Shown: positions 1 through 7,263 of the stretch, in pieces | Layout of the letters: every line of letters starts with the position of its first letter | How positions within the stretch are numbered: position 1 is the stretch's first letter | Assembly: GCA_947643165.1 (NCBI GenBank) | Contig: CANRVB010000003.1 | Location: 130,020 to 180,459, forward strand | Direction of reading: 5' to 3' | DNA: 50,440 bases | Source of the DNA: an uncultured Porphyromonadaceae bacterium | GTDB lineage: Bacteria; Bacteroidota; Bacteroidia; Bacteroidales; Muribaculaceae | Program-made: the position numbers and the translations under genes | The notes under the pieces: model-generated | The model's database searches: none | The model's input: only the letters and a program-made list of their open reading frames with translations | What the model was told of the DNA's origin: nothing

Positions 1-1
1 T

Positions 2-679
2 CTGACAAATGAAAAATTGGCGCGGCCAATTTTTTACGGAGCGATGGTAGCGGAGGGTATAGTGGCCTTGATATGGGCTGCGGCAGCAATTGCGTTTACC
101 GGTGGTTATCAGGAACTTGCGGAATATTTCACAACTCACCCGGGTGGCACAGCAGTGATAGTTAAAGATATCAGTATCAGCTGGTTAGGCACATTCGGAG
201 GTATACTTGCTGTGCTTGGGGTCGTGGCAGCCCCGATAACGACCGGCGACACGGCTCTGAGGAGCGCGAGAATGATTATAGCGGATTTCATGAACTTCGA
301 TCAGAAGAGCATAACCCGCAGATTGACAATCACTTTGCCACTTTTCGCGGTGGTGGGTGTGATAATGATGATAGATTTTAATATTTTGTGGAGATACTTC
401 GCATGGTCGAACCAGATGCTGTCGGTATTCACGTTATGGGCTGTGACAGTGTATCTTACGAGGCATGGGAAGGTGTATTGGATCACATTGCTGCCGGCAA
501 TGTTCATGACGGTGGTGTGCATCAGCTACATACTGTATGCGCCTCAGCCTGAGGGACTTGGGGTAGATCACACGGTTGCTGTGGGGACGGGATGCGCCAC
601 GGCCATAGCGCTGGCGGGAGTGTTTTCGGTGTACGCACGCAAAATAAGAAGCGATAAAGAACTGACAGTCAAGGCATAA
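2..679 (+). CDS. cstA: Carbon starvation protein CstA family, C-terminal part
   Basis: C-terminal part of a CstA-type inner-membrane transporter, a family that takes up peptides or pyruvate when carbon is scarce. The frame is open from base 2 (LTNEK precedes ARPIFYG), so the gene starts outside the window and the TTG at 17 is internal. About six hydrophobic segments are visible, including FYGAMVAEGIVALIWAA, which is typical of the family, and a charged tail KIRSDKE at the C-terminus. The next gene on the same strand starts 10 bases after the stop, so the two may be cotranscribed. The family assignment rests on sequence recall; substrate is not determined. Confidence 0.85.
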   Translation: MTNEKLARPIFYGAMVAEGIVALIWAAAAIAFTGGYQELAEYFTTHPGGTAVIVKDISISWLGTFGGILAVLGVVAAPITTGDTALRSARMIIADFMNFDQKSITRRLTITLPLFAVVGVIMMIDFNILWRYFAWSNQMLSVFTLWAVTVYLTRHGKVYWITLLPAMFMTVVCISYILYAPQPEGLGVDHTVAVGTGCATAIALAGVFSVYARKIRSDKELTVKA

Positions 680-689
680 ACTTGGAGAT

Positions 690-1523
690 ATGTTGCAATT
701 TTCCGACGAGCTAACCACTACCAAACCATACAATCTTCACGGCCACACACAGTACTGTGACGGTCGAAACACGATGGAAGAATTTGTGAATGAGGCAATT
801 ACGCTCGGGTTCACCCACTATGGTTTCAGCCCTCACTCGCCCATACCCATAGAATCGAGCTGTAACATACTGAAAGACAGAGTAGTAGAGTATTTAAACG
901 AGTTCAAAAGGTTGCGTGAAGGTTACGGGGCGAAACTGAAGCTGTATGCGTCGATGGAAATAGACTATCTCGGCGACGAGTGGGGGCCGAGTCATCCGTA
1001 CTTCGCGGGGTTGCCTCTCGACTACCGGATCGGGTCGGTACACTTTGTCCCGACGCAGGACGGAACGCCGGTCGATGTGGACGGCAGCCCCGAGAGATTC
1101 GCGCAACGGCTGGAGGATTGTTTCGACGGTGACCTGCGTTATGTGATCGATAAATTCTACGAGCAGACGACAGCGATGGTCGACAAGGGCGGATTTGACA
1201 TAGTAGGCCATTTTGACAAGATAGGCCTGAACGCTTCATTCGTGAAACCAGGTGTGGACCGAGAGGACTGGTATGAGGAGCTGGTGTCCGAGCTGATAGA
1301 GCACATAGCCGCGGCGGGTGTGACCGTAGAGATCAACACCAAGCATTTCGAGAAGTACGGGCGCTTCTTTCCTGATGAACATCTGTGGGGCCAGCTGCTC
1401 GATCATAACATACCCATCGTGATAAACAGCGATGCCCACTACACGGAGCTTATCAATGCCTCGCGCGACATCGCGACAGAACGTCTGGAAGCTCTGAAGG
1501 CGAAGAGGGGTTATTCCTGCTGA
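690..1523 (+). CDS. PHP-family histidinol-phosphatase
   Basis: Predicted metal-dependent histidinol-phosphate phosphatase (histidine biosynthesis) of the PHP superfamily, 277 aa, cytoplasmic. The N-terminal metal motif NLHGHTQYCDG (residues 15-25), GFSPHSP, the E of SMEIDY, GSVHFV, the H of GHFDKI, EINTKHFEKYGRFFPDE and the final SDAHY are the expected PHP motifs in order. The ATG at 690 has a GGAGA upstream and gives a normal family length. It ends convergently with folE, overlapping it by 13 bases. No other his gene is near, so a different phosphomonoester substrate cannot be excluded. Confidence 0.85.
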   Translation: MLQFSDELTTTKPYNLHGHTQYCDGRNTMEEFVNEAITLGFTHYGFSPHSPIPIESSCNILKDRVVEYLNEFKRLREGYGAKLKLYASMEIDYLGDEWGPSHPYFAGLPLDYRIGSVHFVPTQDGTPVDVDGSPERFAQRLEDCFDGDLRYVIDKFYEQTTAMVDKGGFDIVGHFDKIGLNASFVKPGVDREDWYEELVSELIEHIAAAGVTVEINTKHFEKYGRFFPDEHLWGQLLDHNIPIVINSDAHYTELINASRDIATERLEALKAKRGYSC

Positions 1524-2122
1524 AGGCGTACAAGCTCGTAGAACTCGTGCTTGACGGAGTTACCGTTGAAGGCTCCGGTGAAGTAGGCGACGCTCATCTG
1601 TCCCTGATTACGGACACCGCGCATCGATTTGCAGAGGTGGGTTCCGCGCATCACGATCGCCATGCCTTCGACGTAGCCACCGAGAGCTTCGGTGAGCATA
1701 TCGACAATATCCTTGGCAAGACGCTCCTGGAGCTGCATACGCGCGGCACAGTAACCCACCACGCGCGCCACCTTCGAGATGCCGAGTATGCGGCCGTCGG
1801 CTTTGGGAATGTAAGCGAAGTAGTAGCGGCCGAAAAACGGCAGGATATGGTGCTCGCACATGGAGTAGTAGCTTCCGGTATCGAAGATCATACCCGAAGT
1901 ATGCTCGGAATTGGAGAATGTAGTGATCTTGGGGCGGCACTCTTCCTTGTAGCCACGGAATATTTCTTTCCACATTTCGAGGATACGTGCCGGTGTTCCG
2001 GCCAGTCCTTCCCGATCGGGATCCTCGCCGACATACTGAATCAGACACCGGATGGCGTCCTCGGCCTGGCGGCGTGTTACCGGATGTCGAGTATCTTTTG
2101 AGTCTGGAGTGAAAGTTTCCAT
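1511..2122 (-). CDS. folE: GTP cyclohydrolase I
   Basis: GTP cyclohydrolase IA, 203 aa, converts GTP to 7,8-dihydroneopterin triphosphate, the first step of both folate and queuosine synthesis. Zinc and catalytic residues are visible: the Cys-His-His of SMCEHHILPF, the His and Cys of GTHLCKSMRG, and the family stretch IPKADGRILGISKVARV. It is the last gene of the operon queC-queD-queE-folE on the minus strand and overlaps queE by 46 bases, so translation is probably coupled. Its placement suggests that this copy feeds preQ0 synthesis, though it may serve folate as well. Confidence 0.95.
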   Translation of the reverse strand: METFTPDSKDTRHPVTRRQAEDAIRCLIQYVGEDPDREGLAGTPARILEMWKEIFRGYKEECRPKITTFSNSEHTSGMIFDTGSYYSMCEHHILPFFGRYYFAYIPKADGRILGISKVARVVGYCAARMQLQERLAKDIVDMLTEALGGYVEGMAIVMRGTHLCKSMRGVRNQGQMSVAYFTGAFNGNSVKHEFYELVRLQQE

Positions 2123-2661
2123 GTTGGATTATCCTTGATAAAAGTTATTGTTTCAGAAATAATACGGCGGTTGTCGATGAGGTTACCGACGTCGCATGGC
2201 TGGAGATATCGAAAGCGGGCGTCAATGGAGTCGTAGACCGACATATTCTGTCCTGCTCCACGGTAAACGACCTTAAGTTCGTCGATACGCGGCAAAGAGA
2301 GAGTGGCGCCGTCGCAAAAATCGAACTTGGGAGAGCATGTGATCCAGTCGACGGAGTCGGGAAGCGGGTGTGTTCCGTTGGTCTCGACGGCAACAAAGTA
2401 TCCGCGGTCGTGAAGGAGCGAGACAAGAGAGGATGTGAGCTGGAGGGAAGGCTCGCCGCCGGTGATGACCACAAACCGAGCGGGAGAGAGATCTTCAATC
2501 CTGCGCACAAGCTCGTCTTCGGTGATTGAGAAGCCGACGGAGTGGTCGGTGTCGCAGAACGGGCAGCGAAGGTTGCATCCCGAGAACCTGACGAATATGG
2601 CGGGGGTTCCTGTCCAACGTCCTTCACCCTGGAGTGAATAGAAAATCTCGTTGACGGTCAT
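2077..2661 (-). CDS. queE: 7-carboxy-7-deazaguanine synthase (radical SAM)
   Basis: QueE, 194 aa, rearranges 6-carboxytetrahydropterin to 7-carboxy-7-deazaguanine in queuosine synthesis. The N-terminus MTVNEIFYSLQGEG, the cluster motif C29-x3-C33-x2-C36 (CNLRCPFC) and VITGGEPSLQ mark a QueE radical SAM enzyme. The short length is normal for this family. It overlaps queD by 4 bases (ATGA) upstream and folE by 46 bases downstream. Confidence 0.95.
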   Translation of the reverse strand: MTVNEIFYSLQGEGRWTGTPAIFVRFSGCNLRCPFCDTDHSVGFSITEDELVRRIEDLSPARFVVITGGEPSLQLTSSLVSLLHDRGYFVAVETNGTHPLPDSVDWITCSPKFDFCDGATLSLPRIDELKVVYRGAGQNMSVYDSIDARFRYLQPCDVGNLIDNRRIISETITFIKDNPTWKLSLQTQKILDIR

Positions 2662-2999
2662 AGCTCGTTGTCTTTAACGTAGGTTGCTGTGTTTCCTTCG
2701 GATTCCTGCACGGTAACCTTGTAGCAGGATTCAATCTGATCGCAGACCCAGCGTGCAATATTCTCGGCTGTTGGGTTGAAGGGGAGCAATTCGTTGAAAT
2801 TGCCGTGGTCAAGATATCCGTGAATGCGGTCCTTGATGTGCTTGAAATCGCACACCATGCCATCGTCATTGAGCTCGGCAGCTTTGCAGAATACCGTTAT
2901 GATCCAGTTGTGACCGTGGAGATGAGTACACTTGCTCGGGTAGGAGAGTTGAAGCCTGTGGCTTCCGGCAATCTCCATTCGCTTGGAAACGTAGTACAT
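2658..2999 (-). CDS. queD: 6-carboxytetrahydropterin synthase
   Basis: QueD, 113 aa, converts dihydroneopterin triphosphate to 6-carboxytetrahydropterin. Visible signatures are H14 in GSHRLQ, C24 and the HLHGHNW metal motif (H28, H30), DFKHIK and LDHGNFNEL. It lies 18 bases after queC and overlaps queE by 4 bases, which supports one transcript for the preQ0 pathway. Confidence 0.95.
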   Translation of the reverse strand: MYYVSKRMEIAGSHRLQLSYPSKCTHLHGHNWIITVFCKAAELNDDGMVCDFKHIKDRIHGYLDHGNFNELLPFNPTAENIARWVCDQIESCYKVTVQESEGNTATYVKDNEL

Positions 3000-3017
3000 G
3001 GGAATACGCAGTGTGAA

Positions 3018-3677
3018 TCAGGATTCATAGCGGGTGGGGTCGGCGATGCCAGCATCGCGCATAGCCTCGCGGCGCTCAATGCACGTGGCACAGCGGCCAC
3101 AATGTATTTCACCACCCTTGTAGCAAGAATAAGTGAGGGAGTAGTCGATGGAGAGCCGGCGTCCGATGAGGGCTATACCGGTCTTGGAAAGTCCGGTATA
3201 AGGAGCGGAGAGGGTAACCTTTCCTCCGGTTCCGGCCGAAACGGCGCGGGCCATAGCGTCGACAAACTCCGGGCGGCAGTCGGGATAAATGGCATGATCA
3301 CCAGAATGGTTGGCGATGAGGAGGCGTGAGAGGCCACGGGACTCGGCGATACCGGCCGCGATGGAGAGCATTATGCCATTACGGAACGGGACGACGGTCG
3401 ACTTCATGTTGTCGGCGGAGTAGTGTCCTTCGGGAATGGCGTCGGCCCCGGCGAGCAACGATGACTCGAAATAAGTAGAGAAGAAGCCGAGGGGGATTAC
3501 GATATGCTCAATGCCGAGCATCGAGCAATTGAGACGTGCCATGGCGATCTCGCGTGCGGCATGGTTGCTTCCGTAGTCGAAAGTGACGGCGAGAGCTATC
3601 TTATCCTTGCAGTCGTGGAGCAATGTGACCGAATCCATTCCTCCTGACAAAACAATGAGCGAATCCTTACTATCCAT
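3018..3677 (-). CDS. queC: 7-cyano-7-deazaguanine synthase
   Basis: QueC, 219 aa, ATP-dependent amidation and dehydration of 7-carboxy-7-deazaguanine to preQ0. It shows the ATP-pyrophosphatase loop SGGMDS (residues 11-16), DYGSNHAAREI, and a C-terminal four-cysteine zinc site (CYKGGEIHCGRCATC). An ATG at 3677 starts the protein at MDSKDSLIVLSGG; the frame stays open to 3827 but that extension runs through the terminator hairpin, attL and prophage DNA and is not native. It is the first gene of the que operon. No Bacteroidetes promoter is visible between it and attL. Confidence 0.94.
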   Translation of the reverse strand: MDSKDSLIVLSGGMDSVTLLHDCKDKIALAVTFDYGSNHAAREIAMARLNCSMLGIEHIVIPLGFFSTYFESSLLAGADAIPEGHYSADNMKSTVVPFRNGIMLSIAAGIAESRGLSRLLIANHSGDHAIYPDCRPEFVDAMARAVSAGTGGKVTLSAPYTGLSKTGIALIGRRLSIDYSLTYSCYKGGEIHCGRCATCIERREAMRDAGIADPTRYES

Positions 3678-3678
3678 T

Positions 3679-3729
3679 ACAAAACAGAATAAGCGGCACA
3701 AGGAGCCGAGAATCAGCCACTTATGCCGC
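3679..3729 (-). terminator. Hairpin with T-rich tail between attL and queC
   Basis: On the minus strand GCGGCATAAG pairs with CTTGTGCCGC (10 pairs, one U-G, 17-nt loop) and is followed by TATTCTGTTTTGT. In the unintegrated chromosome it would follow tRNA-Arg directly, so it is probably the original terminator of that tRNA. Its tail ends one base before the queC start codon, so que expression may depend on read-through. A similar hairpin lies at the other prophage end. Confidence 0.65.
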
Positions 3730-3732
3730 ATT

Positions 3733-3751
3733 TTCAAGTATCCCCGTGGGG
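3733..3751 (-). repeat. attL core
   Basis: This 19-bp copy is identical to 44310-44328, where it forms the 3' end of tRNA-Arg. Here it is only the displaced tRNA fragment (positions equivalent to the 3' acceptor strand and part of the T arm). The flanking base on each side differs between copies (3732 T against 44309 A; 3752 G against 44329 A). Confidence 0.92.
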
Positions 3752-3826
3752 GAATGGCATAAGGGGCTATTATACTGATTGTTACCTTTTTATATATTTT
3801 ATTCTCTATTTGGGGAAAAGCAGTCA

Positions 3827-4480
3827 TTAAGGCTTTTTGTGGCCGTACAATATACGTATAGCGACCATCAACCTACCTCGATCGATGTCTATATTTATCG
3901 AAGGACTATTAAGAGCGCGCAATACCGAGTCGAGGTGTTCTAATTCGATAGCGTTGCATATTCGCGTTTTTAATTTCACCTTATGCTCCCGCTTTTCTTT
4001 ATTGTCGTTATCGCTGACAATAATCATATCTGGCAATAAACCATCCAAGAGCGAGATCGAGTTGTCGCGCAGATCTTCATACTTCGGATATGTATGGATA
4101 TTAAAAATAGCGTTAACAACCATCTGCACTTCGCAATCTTGGTATCTCAAAAAGACAGATTCCATCATTCTGTTTAATGTGACGCTAAACTCTTCCTTCA
4201 AATCTGAGATGGAGGTCTTTATTTCTGCTTCTTTAGCCGACATCTCGCGCATTATCTCTGCCTTGATTATCCTTTGCTTCCGCTCTGACCGCTCAATAGC
4301 TTTATAGATTTCTATCGCATTGTAAATCTGCCAACCAATAAAGAGGGTGATCATGACCGCAAGCGCTGCGAGCATGATCCCGATGTTATCGCTTTCAACA
4401 GCATTTCTACCGCGACTGATATACAGCCCGGCAGAAAAAACTATGTTGAAGATACATAATACCCAAAGAGCCTGTTTCAT
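3827..4480 (-). CDS. Membrane-anchored coiled-coil protein, function unknown
   Basis: 217 aa, not recognised. The N-terminus has two hydrophobic segments (about residues 1-19 and 31-55: LWVLCIFNIVFSAGL and IGIMLAALAVMITLFIGW), then a charged helical or coiled-coil stretch (residues 60-105), and a C-terminal soluble part. Its ATG overlaps the stop of the upstream repressor-like gene (ATGA), so the two are probably cotranslated. Being expressed with the repressor, it could be a lysogeny-time membrane protein such as a superinfection-exclusion factor; that is inference from position and topology only. Confidence 0.6.
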   Translation of the reverse strand: MKQALWVLCIFNIVFSAGLYISRGRNAVESDNIGIMLAALAVMITLFIGWQIYNAIEIYKAIERSERKQRIIKAEIMREMSAKEAEIKTSISDLKEEFSVTLNRMMESVFLRYQDCEVQMVVNAIFNIHTYPKYEDLRDNSISLLDGLLPDMIIVSDNDNKEKREHKVKLKTRICNAIELEHLDSVLRALNSPSINIDIDRGRLMVAIRILYGHKKP

Positions 4481-4953
4481 TTCTTGAGGAGGTTGATGTG
4501 ATCGTTGAGGGTCGATATGTGGTCGCGCAGGGCGGCGATAGTTGATTCTTTGTCGGCGAGGCGTTCGCGAAGCTCTGCGTTCTGACGGCTGAGATCGGCA
4601 TTTTCGGCGCGAAGCGATGCAATCTCGGCAACAGACCGGGACTCATCGCAATCGGTCTCGCTGATTTTCATGTTGATCTTAGATCGACCTGTTGCCAAAA
4701 TGGCATCATGCCCGGCGCTCTGTGTGATAGCTCCGGCGCCTGGCTGACGGATCATTTCACCTTCGCCGGTCTTTAGCCAATCCATATTGAGCTGCGGGAA
4801 TGCCCTTGATATTTTCTCAAGCGTTCTTAATCGAGATTTATCCGTCATTTTGCTTACGGTCCCAGGAGCGATACCGCACTCGTTTTCAAACGACAGGACA
4901 GATCTATCCATACATGCGATGAATTTTTGCAAGCGTGATTGCAGATTGCTCAT
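4477..4953 (-). CDS. HTH repressor-like regulator with C-terminal coiled coil
   Basis: 158 aa. Residues 1-70 look like a phage helix-turn-helix domain (NECGIAPGTVSKM followed by LRTLEKISRAFPQLNMDWLKTGEGEM, the pattern of S24/CI-like N-termini in Bacteroides phages). No LexA-type Ser-Lys protease domain follows; instead there is a long coiled coil (about residues 108-158, ASLRAENADLSRQNAELRERL), so it would not be cleaved like CI and may oligomerise through the coil. It is transcribed leftward from the predicted promoter at 5100-5130 with a leader of about 140 nt. Role as lysogeny repressor is inferred. Confidence 0.75.
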   Translation of the reverse strand: MSNLQSRLQKFIACMDRSVLSFENECGIAPGTVSKMTDKSRLRTLEKISRAFPQLNMDWLKTGEGEMIRQPGAGAITQSAGHDAILATGRSKINMKISETDCDESRSVAEIASLRAENADLSRQNAELRERLADKESTIAALRDHISTLNDHINLLKK

Positions 4954-4971
4954 TTTGCTAAAACATGTTAA

Positions 4972-4985
4972 TTCTCTAAAGAGAA
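4972..4985. promoter_or_regulatory. Possible operator, TTCTC-4-GAGAA
   Basis: An inverted repeat TTCTC TAAA GAGAA ends one base before the -33 box of the rightward promoter and lies in the leader of the repressor gene. A dimeric HTH protein bound here would block the rightward promoter. No second full copy was found nearby. Confidence 0.4.
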
Positions 4986-4986
4986 C

Positions 4987-5017
4987 TTGGATTATTTGGA
5001 TTATTGGTTTACTTTTG
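4987..5017 (+). promoter_or_regulatory. Rightward early promoter (Bacteroidetes type)
   Basis: TTG at 4987-4989, a 20-nt spacer and TACTTTTG at 5010-5017 match the Bacteroidetes -33/-7 consensus. The start would be near 5024. It points to the early genes beginning at 5180 and faces the leftward promoter at 5100-5130. Confidence 0.65.
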
Positions 5018-5025
5018 CATTGTCA

Positions 5026-5048
5026 AAGCAAGCAAGTAAGCAAGCAAG
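5026..5048 (+). repeat. Tetranucleotide array 1, (C/T)AAG
   Basis: AAG followed by CAAG CAAG TAAG CAAG CAAG, located at the predicted start of the rightward transcript. It is followed by ACAAAGAAAA, as is array 2. It lies in the 70-bp zone covered by both convergent transcripts. Confidence 0.8.
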
Positions 5049-5099
5049 ACAAAGAAAAGGCCGTCGGGCAATTTGCCTAACCAACATATTTTTCCACTG

Positions 5100-5130
5100 C
5101 AAATATACGGCGGTTTTTTCTTTTACCCAA
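5100..5130 (-). promoter_or_regulatory. Leftward repressor promoter (Bacteroidetes type)
   Basis: Read on the minus strand: TTG (5130-5128), 20-nt spacer, TATATTTG (5107-5100). The start would be near 5093, so the transcript runs through array 1, the rightward promoter and the TTCTC palindrome into the repressor gene at 4953. Confidence 0.65.
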
Positions 5131-5139
5131 ATAATAAAG

Positions 5140-5167
5140 CAAGTAAGCAAGTAAGCAAGTAAGTAAG
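5140..5167 (+). repeat. Tetranucleotide array 2, (C/T)AAG
   Basis: Seven perfect units CAAG TAAG CAAG TAAG CAAG TAAG TAAG, beginning 10 bp upstream of the -33 box of the leftward promoter and ending 12 bases before the ATG at 5180. It may be a regulator-binding array, or a leader that affects translation of the 5180 gene. Confidence 0.8.
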
Positions 5168-5179
5168 GACAAAGAAAAA

Positions 5180-5383
5180 ATGGCAAAGGAACAGACTCAG
5201 ACATTCAGAGATGAGCTGCGTGCGATGAAGCCGGGCGAGACGCGCATTTTCAACCGTGGTGGTGCCAGGGAGATATACAGCGCACGCACGGCGGCAGCTC
5301 AGGTGGCCGCGCTCGACGGCCGCAAGTATGCCACGCGGGCAGACTTCACGTCGAAAACCATAGCGATAACAAGAGTGCATTGA
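5180..5383 (+). CDS. Small basic early protein
   Basis: 67 aa, not recognised. It is the first gene of the rightward operon, where Cro-like or antirepressor proteins are expected. It carries many Arg and Lys residues and a short helical stretch (YSARTAAAQVAALDGRKYA) that could be part of a DNA-binding fold, but no standard HTH is clear. The next gene begins 7 bases after the stop. Confidence 0.6.
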   Translation: MAKEQTQTFRDELRAMKPGETRIFNRGGAREIYSARTAAAQVAALDGRKYATRADFTSKTIAITRVH

Positions 5384-5389
5384 ACAGCC

Positions 5390-5626
5390 ATGGCCATGAC
5401 CAGACGCGAGGCACGAATGATAGCCGAAGAGCTCTACGCCCTGATGAAGCGCGATGAGGTCGCAAGCCCTGACAGGTATATGGGCGCGGCCGAAGCTGCC
5501 GCCATGCTCGGATGGTCGGCACAGACGCTCTACAACAGGATAAGGGAGATGCCTCATGTGAAAAACGGCAAACGGCTGACATTCTCGGAAAAGTCGCTGA
5601 AGAAATACATAGAAACACGTGCCTGA
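5390..5626 (+). CDS. HTH_17 / excisionase-like DNA-binding protein
   Basis: 78 aa with a winged-helix of the MerR/excisionase type: YMGAAEAAAMLGWSAQTLYNRI (HTH), then a basic wing HVKNGKRLTFSEKSLKKYI. This is the pattern of Bacteroides HTH_17 proteins used as excisionases or early regulators. It is in the early operon, far from the integrase, so a regulatory role is as likely as excision. Confidence 0.75.
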   Translation: MAMTRREARMIAEELYALMKRDEVASPDRYMGAAEAAAMLGWSAQTLYNRIREMPHVKNGKRLTFSEKSLKKYIETRA

Positions 5627-5682
5627 TCAAAAGACACCGACCAAAGAAGCAATAAAGACGCAATAACGAAACAAAAGACGCA

Positions 5683-5946
5683 ATGAAGACGCAAAAGATG
5701 ATCAATAATACAGTACTGTCGGCCATAGCCATACTCGCTTACATGGTATGGATAGCACAGGCACTCAGCAGACCGATAGTGACGGCGGTTCTGTGTGTAT
5801 GTATAATCTGCATAGCTATTGTTTGGTTTCTGACCTACGCGCCTGAGAAAGACGCAGAAGACAGCCAGTGTAGTAAGACTGTTAATAATGACGCAAAATT
5901 AAAGGTAAAAGCTATCAACAAGGAACGCCGCGAGGCGTACCCATAG
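5683..5946 (+). CDS. Small two-helix membrane protein
   Basis: 87 aa, not recognised. Two hydrophobic segments (about residues 10-26 and 30-50) are followed by a charged tail. The 50 bases before it contain four copies of AAGACGCAA-like units (5653-5697), which only partly resemble a leader. Its function is unknown; early expression and small size fit a host-takeover or exclusion protein, without direct support. Confidence 0.5.
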   Translation: MKTQKMINNTVLSAIAILAYMVWIAQALSRPIVTAVLCVCIICIAIVWFLTYAPEKDAEDSQCSKTVNNDAKLKVKAINKERREAYP

Positions 5947-6016
5947 CAGGTGATTATGTAATTAAATTCATACAGCAATCGAGCTGTGGCTGTCGTGAGA
6001 CATCCGCAGCAACCAC

Positions 6017-6137
6017 GGGAGGCAAGGTCGGGATAGCGGTAGCCCCGGCAATAAAGATTGCAACAAGTTGTTTGGCTATATATAGATGGATTATGATGAC
6101 AAGGTCGCTATGAGGGGTCCGACTCCCCTCCCTCCCA
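6017..6137 (+). ncRNA. Possible tRNA-like RNA with oversized core
   Basis: GGGAGGC (6017-6023) can pair 6 of 7 with CCCTCCC (6130-6136), which directly follows a perfect T arm: AGGGG, loop TCCGACT, CCCCT (6113-6129). Near the 5' end GTCGGG and CCCGGC form a hairpin whose loop holds AGCGGTAG, as in D loops. The 121-nt length is too long for a tRNA and I find no normal anticodon arm. It could be a degenerate phage tRNA, a tRNA mimic, or a tRNA 3' remnant acquired by recombination. The gene at 6150 starts 12 bases later. Confidence 0.35.
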
Positions 6138-6149
6138 CAAAACAAAGAT

Positions 6150-6503
6150 ATGTTTAACCCCAAAAACCTTAAGACAATGAGTGACAACAAAAACTGCAAG
6201 ACAGCCGACTATGAGGAAGCTTTGGCGAGGTGGGCGGCCGAGGATCAGAACAACCGCGCCATGCTGGTGATAACATTGGGCGAGAGTGGCGAAGCGAGGG
6301 TGGCGTATGCCGGCAGCCGCGCCAATCTTGTAGGCATGGTGCTGGTCGCGATGATGAGCAACAACGCTTTCCGCTATCTGGTGACAAAAGCTATAAAAAT
6401 GGGTATCGGGATGCTCGGCAAGCGTTACGAAGAAGAGGCCAAGAGCCAGGAAGATATAAACAAGGATAATACTGACGGCCATGATCCAGACAAAGAAGAA
6501 TGA
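6150..6503 (+). CDS. Conserved-looking early protein, function unknown
   Basis: 117 aa (108 aa if the ATG at 6177 is used). A central region (ARVAYAGSRANLVGMVLVAMMSNNAFRYLVTKAIKMGIGML, about residues 49-90) is rich in small and hydrophobic residues but interrupted by charges, so it is more likely an amphipathic helical domain than a membrane span. The tail is very acidic (KSQEDINKDNTDGHDPDKEE). It overlaps the next gene by 23 bases, indicating one operon. Confidence 0.6.
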   Translation: MFNPKNLKTMSDNKNCKTADYEEALARWAAEDQNNRAMLVITLGESGEARVAYAGSRANLVGMVLVAMMSNNAFRYLVTKAIKMGIGMLGKRYEEEAKSQEDINKDNTDGHDPDKEE

Positions 6504-7263
6504 AAAGAGGTGGGTGACGGCTGACACCGCCGAGATGATAGGCAAATACACCGCTTCAAGAGTCATAAAGACGTGGACCGAGGAATATATCAATCACGCC
6601 ACGGGGCAGAGCGAGACTGTGAAGCGTACCGACCTATTGCTGGATCGCGGCGAACTGATAACCCCGGCTTTGGCGCAGACAATAAGCTTCTGGATGACCG
6701 AGGGCAGCATAAAGAGCGTTGAGGTGACTGACCAGTGCAGGCGCGCCGCTGTGGAACGTCCGTCGGCGGCAGGGCTGTATAAGGCCGCGGTGATGCTTCA
6801 GGGCAAAAAGAAAAGCGCCATGCTGGCAGCCCAATCGGTGGAGCAAGCCGTGAAGGTGCTGACGGACTTTGTAGAGCTTAACTCGGAGGGTGTTTTCCGT
6901 ATCGACTCGATCGCTCCGCTCGCCGACGCCATAGTGATAGCCGAGGATGAGGCAGAGCTTGATGATAGCAACAAGAGCAAAAAGCGCAAGATATATCAGC
7001 TCGCTACCACGGTGAGATGGCACTATGTAGACGGGCAAGAGCAAGACTTGTACCCCGAAGCTCTATTCATGGTCGAGGCTGTGAAAAAGGCCGAGGCTTA
7101 TCTGTATGACAGGCAGGATGAGCGACGGGAGAGAGCAGCCAGCGACGGCGAGGACTTCCATGAGGCTGAATTCACGGTGCTGGTGGAGGAGTCGAAGATA
7201 GTAAGGTATGACATGATCGTGCCCGAGGATTTCTCAAAGGCTTATCTGGAGAGTCCGGAATGA
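6481..7263 (+). CDS. Early phage protein of 260 aa, function unknown
   Basis: Not recognised with confidence. The protein is soluble, mixed alpha/beta by composition, with an acidic centre (VIAEDEAELDD) followed by a basic patch (KSKKRK, about residues 165-170) and a second acidic region. It lies directly before the DUF1064 gene, overlapping it by 4 bases (ATGA), in the replication/recombination part of the prophage, where recombinases and single-strand-binding proteins are common; no motif supports either. Confidence 0.6.
   Translation: MIQTKKNEKRWVTADTAEMIGKYTASRVIKTWTEEYINHATGQSETVKRTDLLLDRGELITPALAQTISFWMTEGSIKSVEVTDQCRRAAVERPSAAGLYKAAVMLQGKKKSAMLAAQSVEQAVKVLTDFVELNSEGVFRIDSIAPLADAIVIAEDEAELDDSNKSKKRKIYQLATTVRWHYVDGQEQDLYPEALFMVEAVKKAEAYLYDRQDERRERAASDGEDFHEAEFTVLVEESKIVRYDMIVPEDFSKAYLESPE

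Noticed and set aside
1547..2101. 184-aa plus-strand ORF over folE
   Set aside because: It is the antisense shadow of folE, whose motifs are unambiguous.
3678..3827. N-terminal extension of queC through attL
   Set aside because: The frame is open only because of the prophage junction; the family start MDSKDSLIVLSGG fits the ATG at 3677.
5123..5557. 144-aa minus-strand ORF opposite the early genes
   Set aside because: It is antisense to the 5180 and 5390 genes and its C-terminal part is the translation of the tetranucleotide array (LTYLLTCLLAL).
5648..5698. AAGACGCAA-type repeats before the 87-aa membrane protein as a regulatory array
   Set aside because: Units are irregular, partly within coding sequence, and no promoter lies beside them.
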